Of a stretch of 64,000 bases of DNA, positions 10,172-21,755 are shown piece after piece. The stretch spans positions 111,304,936 through 111,368,935 of the forward strand of contig NC_037677.1 of NCBI RefSeq assembly GCF_003255815.1, written 5' to 3'. Below the pieces are notes generated by a model. The model did not search any database. It saw only the letters and a list, made by a program, of their open reading frames with translations, and was not told the DNA's origin. Position numbers and translations under genes: made by a program. This DNA is from Theropithecus gelada (Eukaryota > Chordata > Mammalia > Primates > Cercopithecidae). Position 1 is the stretch's first letter. Each line of letters begins with the position of its first letter.

Positions 10172-11044
10172 GTAAAGTAAAAAATGTACACTGAATTTTA
10201 ACTATGCATTACAGCGACATGACCAGATGTTTAGAACTCTAATACTTTGGGCTTAAAAAATTCAGCTGGCTGATTTTTATTACTTTAATTCTTTATGAAT
10301 AATAAGCTAAAAAATAAGATTTCAGTTGTCTATTTGCAAATATTTTCTCTCTAAATACCACATTGTAAGTGAATGCCTATATTGCTAATAATCAAAAAGA
10401 CAATCATTAATACATGATCTTTAAAAAACTTTGGTTTTTGAAATACAACAGACATTCTAATGAGTTACAGAATCTTAATGAGTGAAACTTACAAATCTGG
10501 AGAAGATCAACTTGAGAATAAGAATTTGCAGAATTAAAATAATTTCAACGATAAAAGTGATTCACTCTTACTTTAACATCAGTGTTTTTTTGTTTCTTGT
10601 TATTAATCACTGGTCTATCATGACTATACACTGAACAATATATAAGTAAGAACAAAAATATTTTTAATGATACCACACATAGCTAGAATTATTCATATAA
10701 ATAATAAATCAACTCCACCAATCATAATGTACTTTCCCTCGCTAGACATTTAGAAGCTCTCAAGTCATTTGTTCTTAAAAAGAAAAATATTTAAATAATT
10801 ATTTTTTTGTTGATGTTTTCAAATAGAAAGTATATTAGAAACCATTGTTGCTTTTAAATACATAAATTTTGGGAGTACCTAGATAAATTAACTCAGACAT
10901 TTGGAAACCTCTTAATAGGAAATTCTACACTACATATAATTTTTGCTGAATGAAACTTAATAGTTTTGATACATGGAATTGCCTTTGTAAAATACTATGA
11001 GTTTTATAGCCTTAGACATAAATAAACAAAATGAAATTGTCTGT
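10172..11044. other. Unique AT-rich sequence
   Basis: No gene or clear repeat recognised. Confidence 0.4.
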
Positions 11045-11300
11045 GTTCCTTCAGTTTGGAATGCCCTTCATACACTTACAGACATCCTCTCCATCCATTG
11101 ATCAAAAGAACTTTAATTACCTTCAACACTCAGCTCAAAGGTTACTTTTTCCTTGAATCCCTTCTAATTACTAGTCCGAATGCATCACTCTACTCTCTGC
11201 TGCCACAGCAGCTTATCTAACCTTGACTATGGCATGTTCGTCTTACAGGAGTATTTGTCTGCGTGTGTGCCTTCCAACAGGTCCCTGTTTTTAGTTTAGT
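11045..11300 (+). mobile_element. L2 LINE 3' fragment
   Basis: Shows the L2 3' block: GGAATGCCCTTCATACAC, CAACACTCAGCTCAAAGGTTAC and TTCCTTGAATCCCTTCTAA, in order. The tail of the same element lies at 11525-11583, separated by a MIR. Confidence 0.75.
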
Positions 11301-11304
11301 AGAG

Positions 11305-11462
11305 GTGAAGTAAGTGGTAGGTACAATTGTACCCATTTTACGGATGAGAAACCAGAGACTGAAAAAGGTGAAATAACTTCCCCTAAAATCACTTCACCTA
11401 CAGTGGCAGCACCAGGATCCCAGTACAAGGTGCCCACCTCTCCAGCCCATTCTCTTAAAGAC
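11305..11462 (-). mobile_element. MIR SINE relic inserted in L2
   Basis: Reverse MIR: GTACCCATTTTACGGATGAG, AACCAGAGACTGAAAAAGG and TAACTTCCCCTAAAATCAC. It splits an L2 fragment, which gives the relative order of insertion. Confidence 0.75.
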
Positions 11463-11524
11463 TACAAGGGGCACTGCCTTCAAGAACACCTACGGAGGTC
11501 AACGTTCAATCATCTTCAATGCCT

Positions 11525-11583
11525 CCAATGCACCTGGTCTGTGCTCCACACATTACACGCTCTATAAATGCTCACTGAATTTG
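11525..11583 (+). mobile_element. L2 LINE 3' tail
   Basis: GCACCTGGTCTGTGCTCC followed by CTCTATAAATGCTCACTGAA matches the L2 3' terminus. Confidence 0.65.
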
Positions 11584-12110
11584 GCCTTTGTTTACGTTAT
11601 GTACTGTGAGAATAAGATACCCAATTAAAGTTGTTTATCAGTTCATTCATCTGAACAGAGCCCAGAAGGGTCACAGATACAGGCTGGGGGCACAGAACAC
11701 TACCCCCCTCTACTGGAGAACCAGTTTCTTACAGGAAACATTCACGTTTCTCACTATACATGAGTTTGACTCCTTTTCGGAGTCAATGTAAAGGAGTCAA
11801 TGTACTCACTAAATCTTTATCCCTGGAAAAATGTGTGGATTCTCTTTGTGGAAATAATATGCAAAGTGTAAACTGACATGCCCAGGAGTGCCAGAAATAA
11901 AGATACTGGACTTAGGCTCTCATGAAACAGGAATCATTTTTTATTTTCTTTATTTTCTTTTCATTGGTGTGGTTAGATCAACATGGACTGACTTTTGAAT
12001 AATATGGAGAACCTATGTCTAAATTCAGCCGGCCACCCGCTAGCATAATTTATTTGGCATTTGTGTGGTTAGACTTTTCTAGTTAGTGACTCAAACAATC
12101 TCTCTCTCTG

Positions 12111-12138
<28 letters not shown>
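12111..12138. repeat. (AC)n microsatellite
   Basis: About 14 AC units, preceded by a short (TC)n and followed by CT-rich low-complexity sequence. Confidence 0.95.
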
Positions 12139-12141
<3 letters not shown>

Positions 12142-12865
12142 TTGTCTCTCTTTTTCTCTCTCTTGCATGCGCATTACATCTGTGAGGTATCTTGGAATAA
12201 CAAGAGCCTAAATTGTTACCACATAAACTATTAAAAAGTAACTGACAGTGCTTCTCAGTAGAACATTTTCATAAGTGGGGATTATCTATAAATCTGCTTT
12301 GGCCGGCTACTAAGCCAGAATTTAGTACGAGCATTACATATTGGCAGAGATTTCCCAATGCCCGATTTCAAGCTTTCCTTAAATTGGTTATAGCTCATTT
12401 ATGCTTCATATCACTTTCTATAAAGTGATTCCCAGCCAAAGCCTGCCTTTGGTCATTCTAAGGGGGGTGGGGGCGGGGAGAAAGAGAAAATGGGCAGAGC
12501 AAATGTCTCTCCCTTCCTGGTAGGCTGTGGGGTCCAGGGTCTTTTCTCTGGCATGCATGGGAGTGTGAAAGTCCTCTCTGTTGTAGGGTATTGCTACAAA
12601 GAGAATTCACAGATTGTTTCCAAGGATAAAGATTTAGTGGATCATTGACTCTAATAAGGCATCAAGTCCAACTTCAGCGCATTCTGATTCTCAAAGACAA
12701 ATTCATGAATAGTTCATTAGCTTAAGGAAAAACACTACTTTAGAATTCCCTTCATGTATACCAGTCCTAAGATGTTGTCAAAGGATTGGGTAGTCATGCC
12801 CCAAATTTCCAAACCCATGGCTGTGCCTTGACACGGTGAGGTTTAAGAAAGGGAAGTTCGAGTTC

Positions 12866-12887
12866 TTTTTTTTTTTTTTTTTTTTTT
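12866..12887. repeat. Poly-T tract
   Basis: 22 uninterrupted T bases, with no obvious Alu or L1 attached. Confidence 0.9.
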
Positions 12888-14817
12888 CATTAGCATCAGG
12901 TCTAGTTCTTAGATTAAGCACAGGTGGAGTCAGCTCCAAGTGGGGCCTGAGAAGTATCTGTTCATGCCCCAACCCCAGGTAAAAGTGTACTTAAACTATC
13001 TAAGATATTAGGATGTTTAAGACTTCTAGGGAAGAGCATAGGACATTTTTAAGTGCTAAAACACAACAAGTAGGAAGAATTCTGGCTTGACTAGAACCAA
13101 CCAGTGTGAGCCATGTTTTAAAGCATTTACTAAAAGGCAGTTTATTGATAAAGACTTGAGGTTAGGATACAAAACCAACAACAGTTGCTGGGCATCATCC
13201 CATATCCTAAAGTGAAACATGGGCCCCCACGGGGATCTTGCCATGGCTCATGAGGGGATAGGTCACCAGTGGGCAGGATGCAAATGAGGAGGGCAAGGCG
13301 AAGACCTCAAACAGTGGAATCTGGAGGGGATGTTCTGAAAGCCACTGTTTGCAGAGGCTGGACATAACGAGTAAGGATGAAGGAAATGGGAAATGGAGAT
13401 GGTTTGGGGATGGGCAAACACAGGAGACTGATAGAAAATACAAGAAGTCATTCATTCAACAAAAATCACTCAGCCCTTGGTGAGAAAGGTTGGTCACCAC
13501 AATAGGCACAAAAACTAAAGCAATCTCTCTAAAATTCAGTGCAATGCCAAAGCAAAAAAGGTTAAGAAAGTGTATCCGTATCTTCCAAAGGAAGTTATGT
13601 AAGATATTTTCTTCACATAGACAACTTCAATAGGGAAAATCATAACAAAAAAAAAAATTTGAAATTTGATGATATATCTTGTTTTATGTGCAGAAGACTA
13701 CAGTGCCAGGACAGAGTAGTGAAGTGGGAGTATGGATCAAATTACTTGTGAATACATTTCACCAGGTTACTTCCCAAGACAAATAGGCAACAGGTCAGGT
13801 TTATCCTGAAACCTCTAATACAAGACAGTCATCATTCTTACCCTAAAGAACTGGATCCTTTGAAAAATCACCAAGTCAAACTCAGATCTTTAAACCTCAA
13901 TCTCAAGTGCAAGAAAGACTACAATCCTTCTTGATGACAATCTCAGAATCTGACAACCATGCAAGAAGAATCTGTTGAGTATGTGCTGTGTAAAAAACCG
14001 TAAGATATAAGTAGAGAGGGAGAAGGGAAACCTACATACAAATCAGTACAGCAAAGGCCAGGAGTTGGGAAGACTTTGGGAGTTCAACTGATTTAGGCAC
14101 AAGTCCTCTTTCTGGGACAGACTTTGTAGCATTCCTTTACGAGGTTCATTTTATCATCTAACTTACATCAACAACATTGAATTAGCAGTAGTACCAGCTC
14201 AGTCATCAGCTGATTGTCAAAGTTTTGTGGAATACCCTTATCAGTAAAGAAATCCTAAACTACGAGTTATTCTTACAGTTGTCTGCTGGCAATGATGATA
14301 CCAAAATTGACCCTGAGAAACAAATTAATGCACAGTGCACATGTTGGAAGCACAAATGATAAATAAGTATAAATCCCAGCACCAAAGTTTTTCCCTAGAG
14401 GGAGATACCAGGTATGATTTAAGTGTCTGAAGGAGGAGAGAGAACTACACATTTCTCTCTCTCCACACCAATGTAACAAAGCCTGAGGCTAAAGCTGTCC
14501 ACAGCAACTGCTGAATTATAATCTGCGGAAGCAGGGTTACAAGAGATAACCTTTCAGGGCGATATTTTCCTAAAAGCTGAGAACTTGTTTTGTTATTTTT
14601 GTTACGTCCCCCAAGGGGTTTCATAATCCTAATTCTCATTTCTTATAATGAGAATGGCCTGCTACTGTGATTCATTATGTTTCAGTTTTCTTCTACTTAA
14701 AAAAAAAAAAATTAAGCCCCACCCAGTCTTACAGAAAACCAAAACAACCTCTCCTGAAACTTCCAGGGAGCCTTGAGGGCATCATTAATATACTTTCAGG
14801 CATACAGAATGGTGTAT

Positions 14818-15045
14818 TATAGACCAGCACCGTCAATGGAAATAGAATGTGACACACAAATGTAATTTAAATTTTTCTAGTAACCACATTAAAAAGGTAA
14901 AAGGAAATAGGTAAAATTAAGTTTAAGATTTTTATTTAACCTAATATATCAAAAATACTATCATTTCAAATGTGCTGAATGACCACATGTGGTGAATGAC
15001 TACAATGCAATTAGAGACAGTCATATCCCAAAGTTCTCCCGTAAG
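14818..15045 (+). mobile_element. hAT-Charlie-type DNA transposon relic
   Basis: Blocks GTCAATGGAAATAGAATGTG, TTTTTCTAGTAACCACATTA, TTTAACCTAATATATC and ATCATTTCAAATG match a common non-autonomous DNA transposon beginning with a TGTCCAATAGAAA-like end. The middle appears deleted, since the other end (GACCACATGTGGT) follows soon after. Family name not assigned. Confidence 0.55.
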
Positions 15046-15053
15046 GATTCAGC

Positions 15054-15343
15054 TTTTTGTTGTTGTTGCTGTTGATGGAGTCTTGCACTGTCACCCAAGA
15101 TGGAGTGTAGTGGCGCGATCCCGGCTCACTGCAATCTCCGCCTCCCAGGTTCAAGTGATTCTCCAGCCTCAGCCTCCCAAGTAGCTGGGACTACAGGCAC
15201 ATGCCACCACATCCAGCTAATTTTTAAATTTTTAGTAGAGACAAGATTTCACCATGTTGGCCAGGCTGGTCTCAAATTTCTGACCTCAAGTGATCTGACT
15301 CCCAAAGTGCTGGGATTACAGGTGTGAGTCACCACACCTGGCC
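15054..15343 (-). mobile_element. AluS-like, minus strand
   Basis: TGTTG-rich tail, then GGAGTCTTGCACTGTCACCC through both arms to CACACCTGGCC. Forms a close inverted pair with the Alu at 15430. Confidence 0.92.
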
Positions 15344-15429
15344 CAGTTTTGTTTTAATGACAAATTTGCTAAACCATCAATCCTGCTGTCCCTGGCTTCC
15401 TGAGTACTAGTCATAAAAAACTAATTACC

Positions 15430-15744
15430 GGCCGGGGCAGTGGCTCACATTTATAATCCCAGCACTTTGGGAGGCCGAGGTGGGCGGATCACTTGAGGCC
15501 AAGAGTTCGAGACCAGCCTGGCCAACATGGTGAAACATTGTCTCTACTAAAAATACAAAAATTAACTGGGCATGGTGGAGGGTGCCTGTCATCCCAGCTA
15601 CTCAGCAGGCTGAGGCAGGAGAATCATTTGAACATGGGAGGCAGAGGTTGTAGTGAGTGGAGGGATTGCACCATTGCACTCTAGCCTGGGTGACAAGAGC
15701 GAAACTCCATCTCAAAAACAAACAAACAAACAAACAACAACAAC
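15430..15744 (+). mobile_element. AluS-like, plus strand
   Basis: Full-length Alu with a CAAA-repeat tail. Flanked by a perfect 13-bp target-site duplication, AAAACTAATTACC, at 15417-15429 and 15745-15757. Confidence 0.95.
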
Positions 15745-15757
15745 AAAACTAATTACC

Positions 15758-16691
15758 AACAGTTTTCAATTTTGTACTACACCTTTATGCTAACCGCTGT
15801 TTTTCAAAGTCTGTCCTGGTGGCAGGTCTTTTATTTGTTTACATGTGGTGCTGCAGGCAAAACAGGTGCAACTCAACAGTCTTGATGATGGAAAACCTTG
15901 TTAAAATCAACATTAGTCACTAAGGAAAAGAGTGTTTAAAAAAGGAGCCACCATGAGAACGATGGCAAGCGTGAAATGCATGTTGAGCTACCTTTAGACA
16001 AAGTGATCCAGCTTCTGGCACATTCCGAAACAAAACGACCTCAACAGGCACCATTCCCAGGCTGTAATTATGATGGCAACGCAGCTCCACCCTCTGAAGG
16101 CCGTCACGAATCTCTTGGCCCAAGAAAAAACAGCTGCTGTTTCCCTGAAAGAGCTTCCTCCAGTCCTCTCCAGGCTCCTTCTGCCACAGAAAAAGGAGAG
16201 TCCCGGTTCCCTCCTCCCTGCTTGGCAAGAAGCATGGAGGAAGGGACAGGGACGCTCCTTCCATGGGACCCCAAAACTACATGGGAATGGTAACTGGAGG
16301 TAGACATGACACCCATGAAAGTAAGCTGTGTATTTCTGGCAAAAGAAACGAGCAAGGGGGGTAGAGGGAAAAAATGGGGAGAAAAAGAAGACAACAAAAG
16401 GAAAGCAAATGAACTAATTGTAAAAGGAGCTGCTGTTCTCCTTCTATATTTGGGGGATAAAAGCAAAGTTAAGAAAGAGGAAAGAAGAGCAGAGAAAATA
16501 ACCAACTGAAACAATGAAACCTACGTATCCTAAAAGTCAATTCTAGGTGATAAAATCTGGGGTCAGTTTTTTAATGCTTGCTAAACTTTGCACAAAACTG
16601 CTCATGCTTAAGGTTCAGGGACCCCCTTCAAAGTCCTCATCTTTATTCACATGGCCATAGGTTTGTCAAATCTGTACCAAAAAGTGCTATT
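15758..16691. other. Unique sequence with overlapping unsupported frames
   Basis: Frames of 105 and 77 codons (plus) and 136 and 114 codons (minus) overlap between 15920 and 16514. Long frames on both strands reflect locally higher GC and few stop codons. None shows a signal peptide, domain or start context that convinces me. Confidence 0.35.
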
Positions 16692-16707
16692 TTAATCACA
16701 ATCTTTT
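16692..16707. repeat. L1 target-site duplication, left copy
   Basis: TTAATCACAATCTTTT, identical to 18572-18587. Confidence 0.95.
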
Positions 16708-18571
16708 CTCTCTTTTTTTTCTCTTTATTTTTATTTTTTATTATACTTTAAGTTCTAGGGTACATGTGCACAATGTGCAGGTTTGTTACATATGTATACT
16801 TGTGCCATGTTGGTGTGCTGCACCCATCAACTCGTCAGCACCCATCAACTCGTCATTTACATCAGGTATAACTCCCAATGCCATCCTTCCCCCCTCCCCC
16901 CTCCCCATAATAGGCCCCAGTGTGTGATGTTCCCCTTCCAGAGTCCAAGTGATCTCATTGTTCAATTCCCACCTATAAGTGAGAACATGCGGTGTTTGGT
17001 TTTCTGTTCTTGCGATAGTTTGCTGAGAATGATGGTTTCCAGCTGCATCCATGTCCCTACAAAGGACACAAACTCATCCTTTTTATGGCTGCATAGTATT
17101 CCATGGTGTATACATGCCACATTTTCTTAATCCAGTCTGTCACTGATGGACATTTGGGTTGATTCCAAGTATCTGCTATTGTGAATAGTGCCGCAATAAA
17201 CATACGTGTGCATGTGTCTTTATAGCAGCAGGATTTATAATCCTTTGGGTATATACCCAGTAATGGGATGACTGGGTCATATGGTACTTCTAGTTCTAGA
17301 TCCTTGAGGAATCGCCATACTGTCTTCCACAATGGTTGAACCAGTTTACAATCCCACCAACAGTGTAAAAGTGTTCCTGTTTCTCCACATCCTCTCCAGC
17401 ACCTGTCGTTTCCTGACTTTTTAATGATTACCATTCTAACTGGTGTGAGATGGTATCTCATTGTGGTTTTGATTTGCATTTCTCTGATGGCCAGTGATGA
17501 TGAGCATTTTTTCATGTGTCTGTTGGCTATATGCATGTCTTCTTTTGAGAAATGTCGATTCATACCCTTTGCCCACTTTTTGATGGGGTTGTTTGTTTTT
17601 TTCTTTTAAATTTGTTTGAGTTCTTTGTAGGTTCTGGATATTAGCCCTTTGTCAGATGAGTAGATTGCAAAAATTTTCTCCCATTCTGTAGGTTGCCTGT
17701 TCACTCTGATGGTAGTTTCTTTTGCTGTGCAGAAGCTCTTTAGTTTAATTAGATCCCATTTGTCAATTTTGGCTTTTGTTGCCGTTGCTTTTGGTGTTTT
17801 AGACATGAAGTCCTTGCCCATGCCTATGTCTTGAATGATATTGCCTAGGTTTTCTTCTAGGATTTTTATGGTATTAGGTCTAACATTTAAGTCTCAAATC
17901 CATCTTGAATTAATTTTCATATAAGGACTAAGGAAGGGATCCAGTTTCAGCTTTCTACTTATGGCTAGCCAATTTTCCCTGCACCACTTATTAAATAGGG
18001 AATCCTTTCCCCATTTCTTGTTTTTCTCAGGTTTGTCAACGATCAGACGGCTGTAGATGTGTGGTATTATTTCTGAGGGCTCTGTTCTGTTCCATTTGTC
18101 TATATCTCTGTTTTGGTACCAGTACCATGCTGTTTTGGTTACTATAGCCTTGTAGTATAGTTTGAAGTCAGGTAGCATGATGCCTCCAGCTTTGTTCTTT
18201 TGACTTAGGATTGTCTTGGCAATGCGGGCTCTTTTGTGGATCCATATGAACTTTAAAACAGTTTTTTCCAATTCTGTGAAGAAAGTCATTGGTAGCTTGA
18301 TGGGAATGGCATTGAATCTATAAATTACCTTGGGCAGTATGGCCATTTTCATGATATTGATTCTTCCTATCCATGAGCATGGTATGTTCTTCCATTTGTT
18401 TGTGTCCTCTTTTATTTCGCTGAGCAGTGGTTTGTAGTTCTCCTTGAAGAGGTCCTTTACATCCCTTGTAAGTTGGATCCCTAGGTATTTTATTCCTTTG
18501 AAGCAATTGTGAATGGAAGTTCATTCATGATTTGGCTCTCTGTCTGTTACTGGTGTATAAGAATGCTTGTG
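16708..18571 (-). mobile_element. 5'-truncated LINE-1 (L1PA type)
   Basis: About 1.86 kb of L1 3' end inserted in minus orientation; the poly(A) side is at low coordinates. Landmarks include AACAAACCTGCACATTGTGC (3' UTR, minus strand) and the 3' third of ORF2. A perfect 16-bp target-site duplication and modest divergence indicate a standard target-primed insertion on the catarrhine timescale. The 5' end stops inside ORF2, next to the duplication. In the 3' UTR a short unit (CAGCACCCATCAACTCGT-like, 16820-16853) occurs twice in tandem. Confidence 0.95.
17030..18571 (-). pseudogene. L1 ORF2 C-terminal remnant
   Basis: Encodes the end of the L1 reverse transcriptase/endonuclease protein, beyond the polymerase core. 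The frame is broken into segments (about 18352-17894, 17821-17606 and 17563-17057) by stops and frameshifts. The segment at 17563-17057 still shows the C-terminal cysteine motif in the pattern C-x3-C-x7-H-x4-C, followed by the conserved tryptophan-rich stretch. The endonuclease and reverse-transcriptase catalytic regions are absent because of 5' truncation, so it is non-functional. Confidence 0.9.
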
Positions 18572-18587
18572 TTAATCACAATCTTTT
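18572..18587. repeat. L1 target-site duplication, right copy
   Basis: Perfect 16-bp match to 16692-16707. Confidence 0.95.
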
Positions 18588-18892
18588 AAGACTACCATGC
18601 CTTTCCATTTTGACCTCCCCTCTTGCAGGTCAGCATTGGAATGGTACTGGTATTGGTACTTTTCAAGAAGTATCTTTTTTAAGAATTTGGCTAAGGGGAA
18701 GTTGATTAGGGCTATATTTAGTTTTAGGTTTCATGGACCATATGTATGGGTGTATGGTCACTTCCCTGCGTAGTTAAGTTACTGCTAGCTATTACTGCAA
18801 ATTGTGGAAATGATTTCCAGAAACTTTTACTATTTACTATGTGACTCATCTAGAGTCATGATATGGAAATGTAAGACCAGAAGCAATGCCAT

Positions 18893-18968
18893 GATAGGAA
18901 TGTGTTCCTTAGAACCCAACACTGGAGTTAGATAGGAATGTGTTCCTTAGCACCCAGCACTGGAGTTT
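18893..18968. repeat. 38-bp tandem duplication
   Basis: Two copies (18893-18930 and 18931-18968) starting GATAGGAATGTGTTCCTTAG, with three mismatches. Surrounding sequence is otherwise unique. Confidence 0.9.
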
Positions 18969-19892
18969 GTTACGTAGTGGAAGACAAACAAGGTCTGAAT
19001 TGTATAAAGCAGAAAGCTGGTTTATAGAAAAATCTTCTAGCCATCAGACCTGTAATATTAGGAGCAGAGGATCCTGTTTTCATCAACATAGAGTCAAAAC
19101 GTAAGTTCTCTCCTGTCATAAATATGCTTAAAACAGTTATAATTATAAATGTACCATATATATTTTTAATGGCCACTATGTGAAATGGAGACGATCAAAA
19201 TTCCTATATTTATTGACCTAAAACTGTAGCAGTGAGTACATTTGTGTATGAGATTGTTTTATGTAAACCAGCTACCAAAAATAAAAGATAAATTTCAATA
19301 AACTATGCCAGAGGAAAGACGAAAGGCTCTTTTCTCTACATAGAAAATACTACAAAGTTACTGTCATATGAAGAGGCAATCAAGGAATATGCTGTCAAAA
19401 AGGTAGCAGCGAAAATATTATACAGGTACATCAGAACATATTTATTAATCAGCTGCTTGTTATTTTTCTGTATTTTATGATATTTAGGAATTATCACTTT
19501 TGAAATCTTGTCATTTTTTGTGAGTTTTTTCCCCTTCTAAATATTCACTTTGATATCTAACTTTGTGTTCATAATTTTTTAGGCTTTTTCTAAACAGGGT
19601 TCTCAAACTTACATAAGCCACAGGGTCCATAAAACCTTGACTTCCCCCTAATCTGTGATAATAACTACATATACCACCACCCCCACCATGTGCACACATG
19701 TACACACGCATGTTTACTTGGCCAAGAGTTGTTATGCAACTAAAATCTCCTGTTCTCTGAAGTAAATGGTTACTCAGGTCAAAGATTTCCACTGGACTTG
19801 CTATCCACTTCTTTTACAGCTCAACTGCCCAACAGATCCAGAGTTAGAGTGACTCAGTAGGGCTTTGGCAACTATCAGAATTGTATTACAAT
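18969..19892. other. Unique sequence, no gene seen
   Basis: AT-rich; no gene or interspersed repeat recognised. Confidence 0.4.
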
Positions 19893-19903
19893 GCAATCTT
19901 CAC
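19893..19903. repeat. Alu target-site duplication, left copy
   Basis: GCAATCTTCAC, identical to 20490-20500; brackets the split Alu and the LTR within it. Confidence 0.85.
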
Positions 19904-19926
19904 CAACCTCGGCAACATGGTGAAAT
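19904..19926 (+). mobile_element. Alu (J-like), first part, split by LTR
   Basis: CAACCTCGGCAACATGGTGA matches the Alu left arm. The copy is 5'-truncated: Alu sequence starts directly after the target-site duplication. Continues at 20298. Confidence 0.8.
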
Positions 19927-19931
19927 CCCAT

Positions 19932-20292
19932 TGTATTAGTCTGTTCTCACACTGCTCATAAAGACATACCCAAGATAGGGTAATTTATAAAGGAAAAAGG
20001 TTTAATTGACTCACAGTTCCACGTGGCTGGGGAAGCCTCACAATCACGGCAGAAGAGCAAGGGATGTCTTACATGGTGGCAGGCAAGATAGAATGAGAGA
20101 CAAGCGAAAGGGGAAACCCCTTATAAAACCATCAGACCTCATGAGACTTATTCACTACCACAAGAACAGTATGGGGAAAGCCGCCCCCATGATTAAATTA
20201 TCTCCCACCAGGTCCCTCACACAACATGTGCAAATTTATGGGAGCTACAATTTAAGATGAGATTTGGGTGGGGATGCAGCCAAACCATATCA
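19932..20292 (-). mobile_element. Solo LTR, MST/THE1 type, inserted in Alu
   Basis: 361 bp in minus orientation: begins TGTATTAGTCTGTTCTCAC and ends CAAACCATATCA, the complement of the TGATATGG start. Flanked by a perfect 5-bp target-site duplication CCCAT (19927-19931 and 20293-20297), which lies inside the Alu. Without the LTR the Alu reads straight through as GAAATCCCATCTCTACT. Confidence 0.92.
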
Positions 20293-20297
20293 CCCAT

Positions 20298-20489
20298 CTC
20301 TACTAAAAACACAAAAATTAAACGGGCTTGGTGGCTTGCACTTGTAGTCCCAGCTACTTGGGAGCTGAGGTGGGAGGATCGCTTGAGCCCAGGAAGTCAA
20401 GGCTGCAGTGAGCCATGATCATGCCACTGCACTCCAGCCTGGGTGACAGAGCCCACTGTCTCTCAAAAAATAAATAAAAACAAAATAAC
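20298..20489 (+). mobile_element. Alu (J-like), second part
   Basis: Continues from the left arm (CTCTACTAAAAACACAAAAA) through the right arm with J-type GTGGGAGGATCGCTTGAGCC, ending in an A-rich tail before the target-site duplication at 20490. Confidence 0.9.
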
Positions 20490-20500
20490 GCAATCTTCAC
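20490..20500. repeat. Alu target-site duplication, right copy
   Basis: GCAATCTTCAC; matches 19893-19903 exactly. Confidence 0.85.
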
Positions 20501-21742
20501 AGAACACATACTTTGGCTTTCCAGAAAGAAACACAAGGGACCATATTTGCACACTAAGTATTTGTGTCCCATTATATCAGTAGAAAAGGCAAGGCTTTGG
20601 AGCATTTGCTTATCCCTCACACATTCCAAAATCCTAAAGACATCTGATGGGTCCCACTCAAAGATGACCTATAAGCTCATGCCGGTTTATGTGTGGGCCT
20701 AAGAAGGCCACTCCATGACTGAGACAATGTTCAGGATATTCTTACTCTTTTGAAGACTCTGTTGTCCCTATATGTCTTCTGTTTCTGTCTGAGGATCTAT
20801 GTTTTCCCGCATCAATCACAAGAACAAAAGCAGCAAAAGTCATCTTGTTTCTGCTTGTTACACGCAAGGAAAGGAATGGCTTCTGCTTTCCAGGCTCCCA
20901 TTAGAAATTCAATTTCACTGGGGGGTTGCATCAACTTCTTTCGCTGTTTGTCTGCAGTCATCCCACTTCAACTTACCATGAGACCTCCTGTTGCTATACA
21001 ATGACTTTTATAGGGTATTAGGTATGTCTCAGAGCTTCTTCCTCCACAACCTTCCCTTGTCTTTTGATGTTCAGTTTCCATGGTGACAGTGTTAAGACCA
21101 TTGAGAAGCCAAGTATAAAGCTTATGATAGACCCAAATCACACAGTCACAGACACCACTCTAACACCAGGCATGCCAGCCCCCATGCTAGACTTGCATAT
21201 CAGCCAAGGTCTTGGCAGGCGACAGATGTTACAATCAAACTGGAGAATTTGAAAAAGGTTTAACAAAGGGGATATTTACAAAAGTGTGGTCAGGGTTCAG
21301 GTAAACCCACAAGGGGCATGCACTACCCTAAGCCAGCAACAGTAGGGAGCTGTTGCTTACCCCTAGGCCTAAAGAGGCAAGGGGTGGAGTCGATGCTAGA
21401 ACCTGAAGTGAGTAGTTGAGTGGAGAGGGAGGGGGGCTTGTCAGGACCTGTGGCCTTTCATAGACAGACAACCAACGGTGACCTGGTAGAGAAGGAGTCC
21501 AGGGAATAAGCATCCTAACCACATTCTCCTCCCACCCTCAGATATCCTGCTAAGTGCCCCCCGCATAAACTGGACCCAACTTGAAGCAGAAGTCAAGGGA
21601 GCCATTGCTGTAGCCATCGGGGTTAGTCTCTGGGAGCACAGCAGGGCAAAGGGTAGAGAGAGGAAACGGAGGAGCATGTGGAAAATATTCAGCATATCCT
21701 GCCTGTCGTTCTCCAGGGTGACAGGGAAAACGTTTTCATTAT
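20501..21742. other. No gene seen; possible unclassified repeat at about 21200-21700
   Basis: 21200-21700 (with GGGGATATTTACAAAAGTGT and GCCTTTCATAGACAGACAACC) resembles a common primate repeat that I cannot name. Positions 21144-21171 recur at 23459-23486. Short frames lack motifs. Confidence 0.3.
21144..21171 (+). repeat. 28-bp exact dispersed repeat, copy 1
   Basis: Begins AGTCACAGACACCACTCTAA. The identical 28 bases occur at 23459-23486, and similarity extends a few bases upstream with an indel. Not part of any repeat I recognise. Confidence 0.85.
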
Positions 21743-21755
21743 AAAGTACATTAAT

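Larger units (their letters stand above)
11584..14817. other. Unique region, about 3.2 kb, no gene seen
   Basis: Low repeat content. Contains (AC)n at 12111-12138 flanked by CT-rich sequence and a 22-base poly-T at 12866-12887. Frames of 60-82 codons overlap on both strands with no recognised motif. A sparse stretch like this could hide conserved non-coding elements, but none is evident by eye. Confidence 0.4.

Noticed and set aside
15920..16514. Long frames on both strands (136, 114 and 105 codons)
   Set aside because: Mutually overlapping frames on both strands indicate few stop codons in a GC-richer patch, not a gene.
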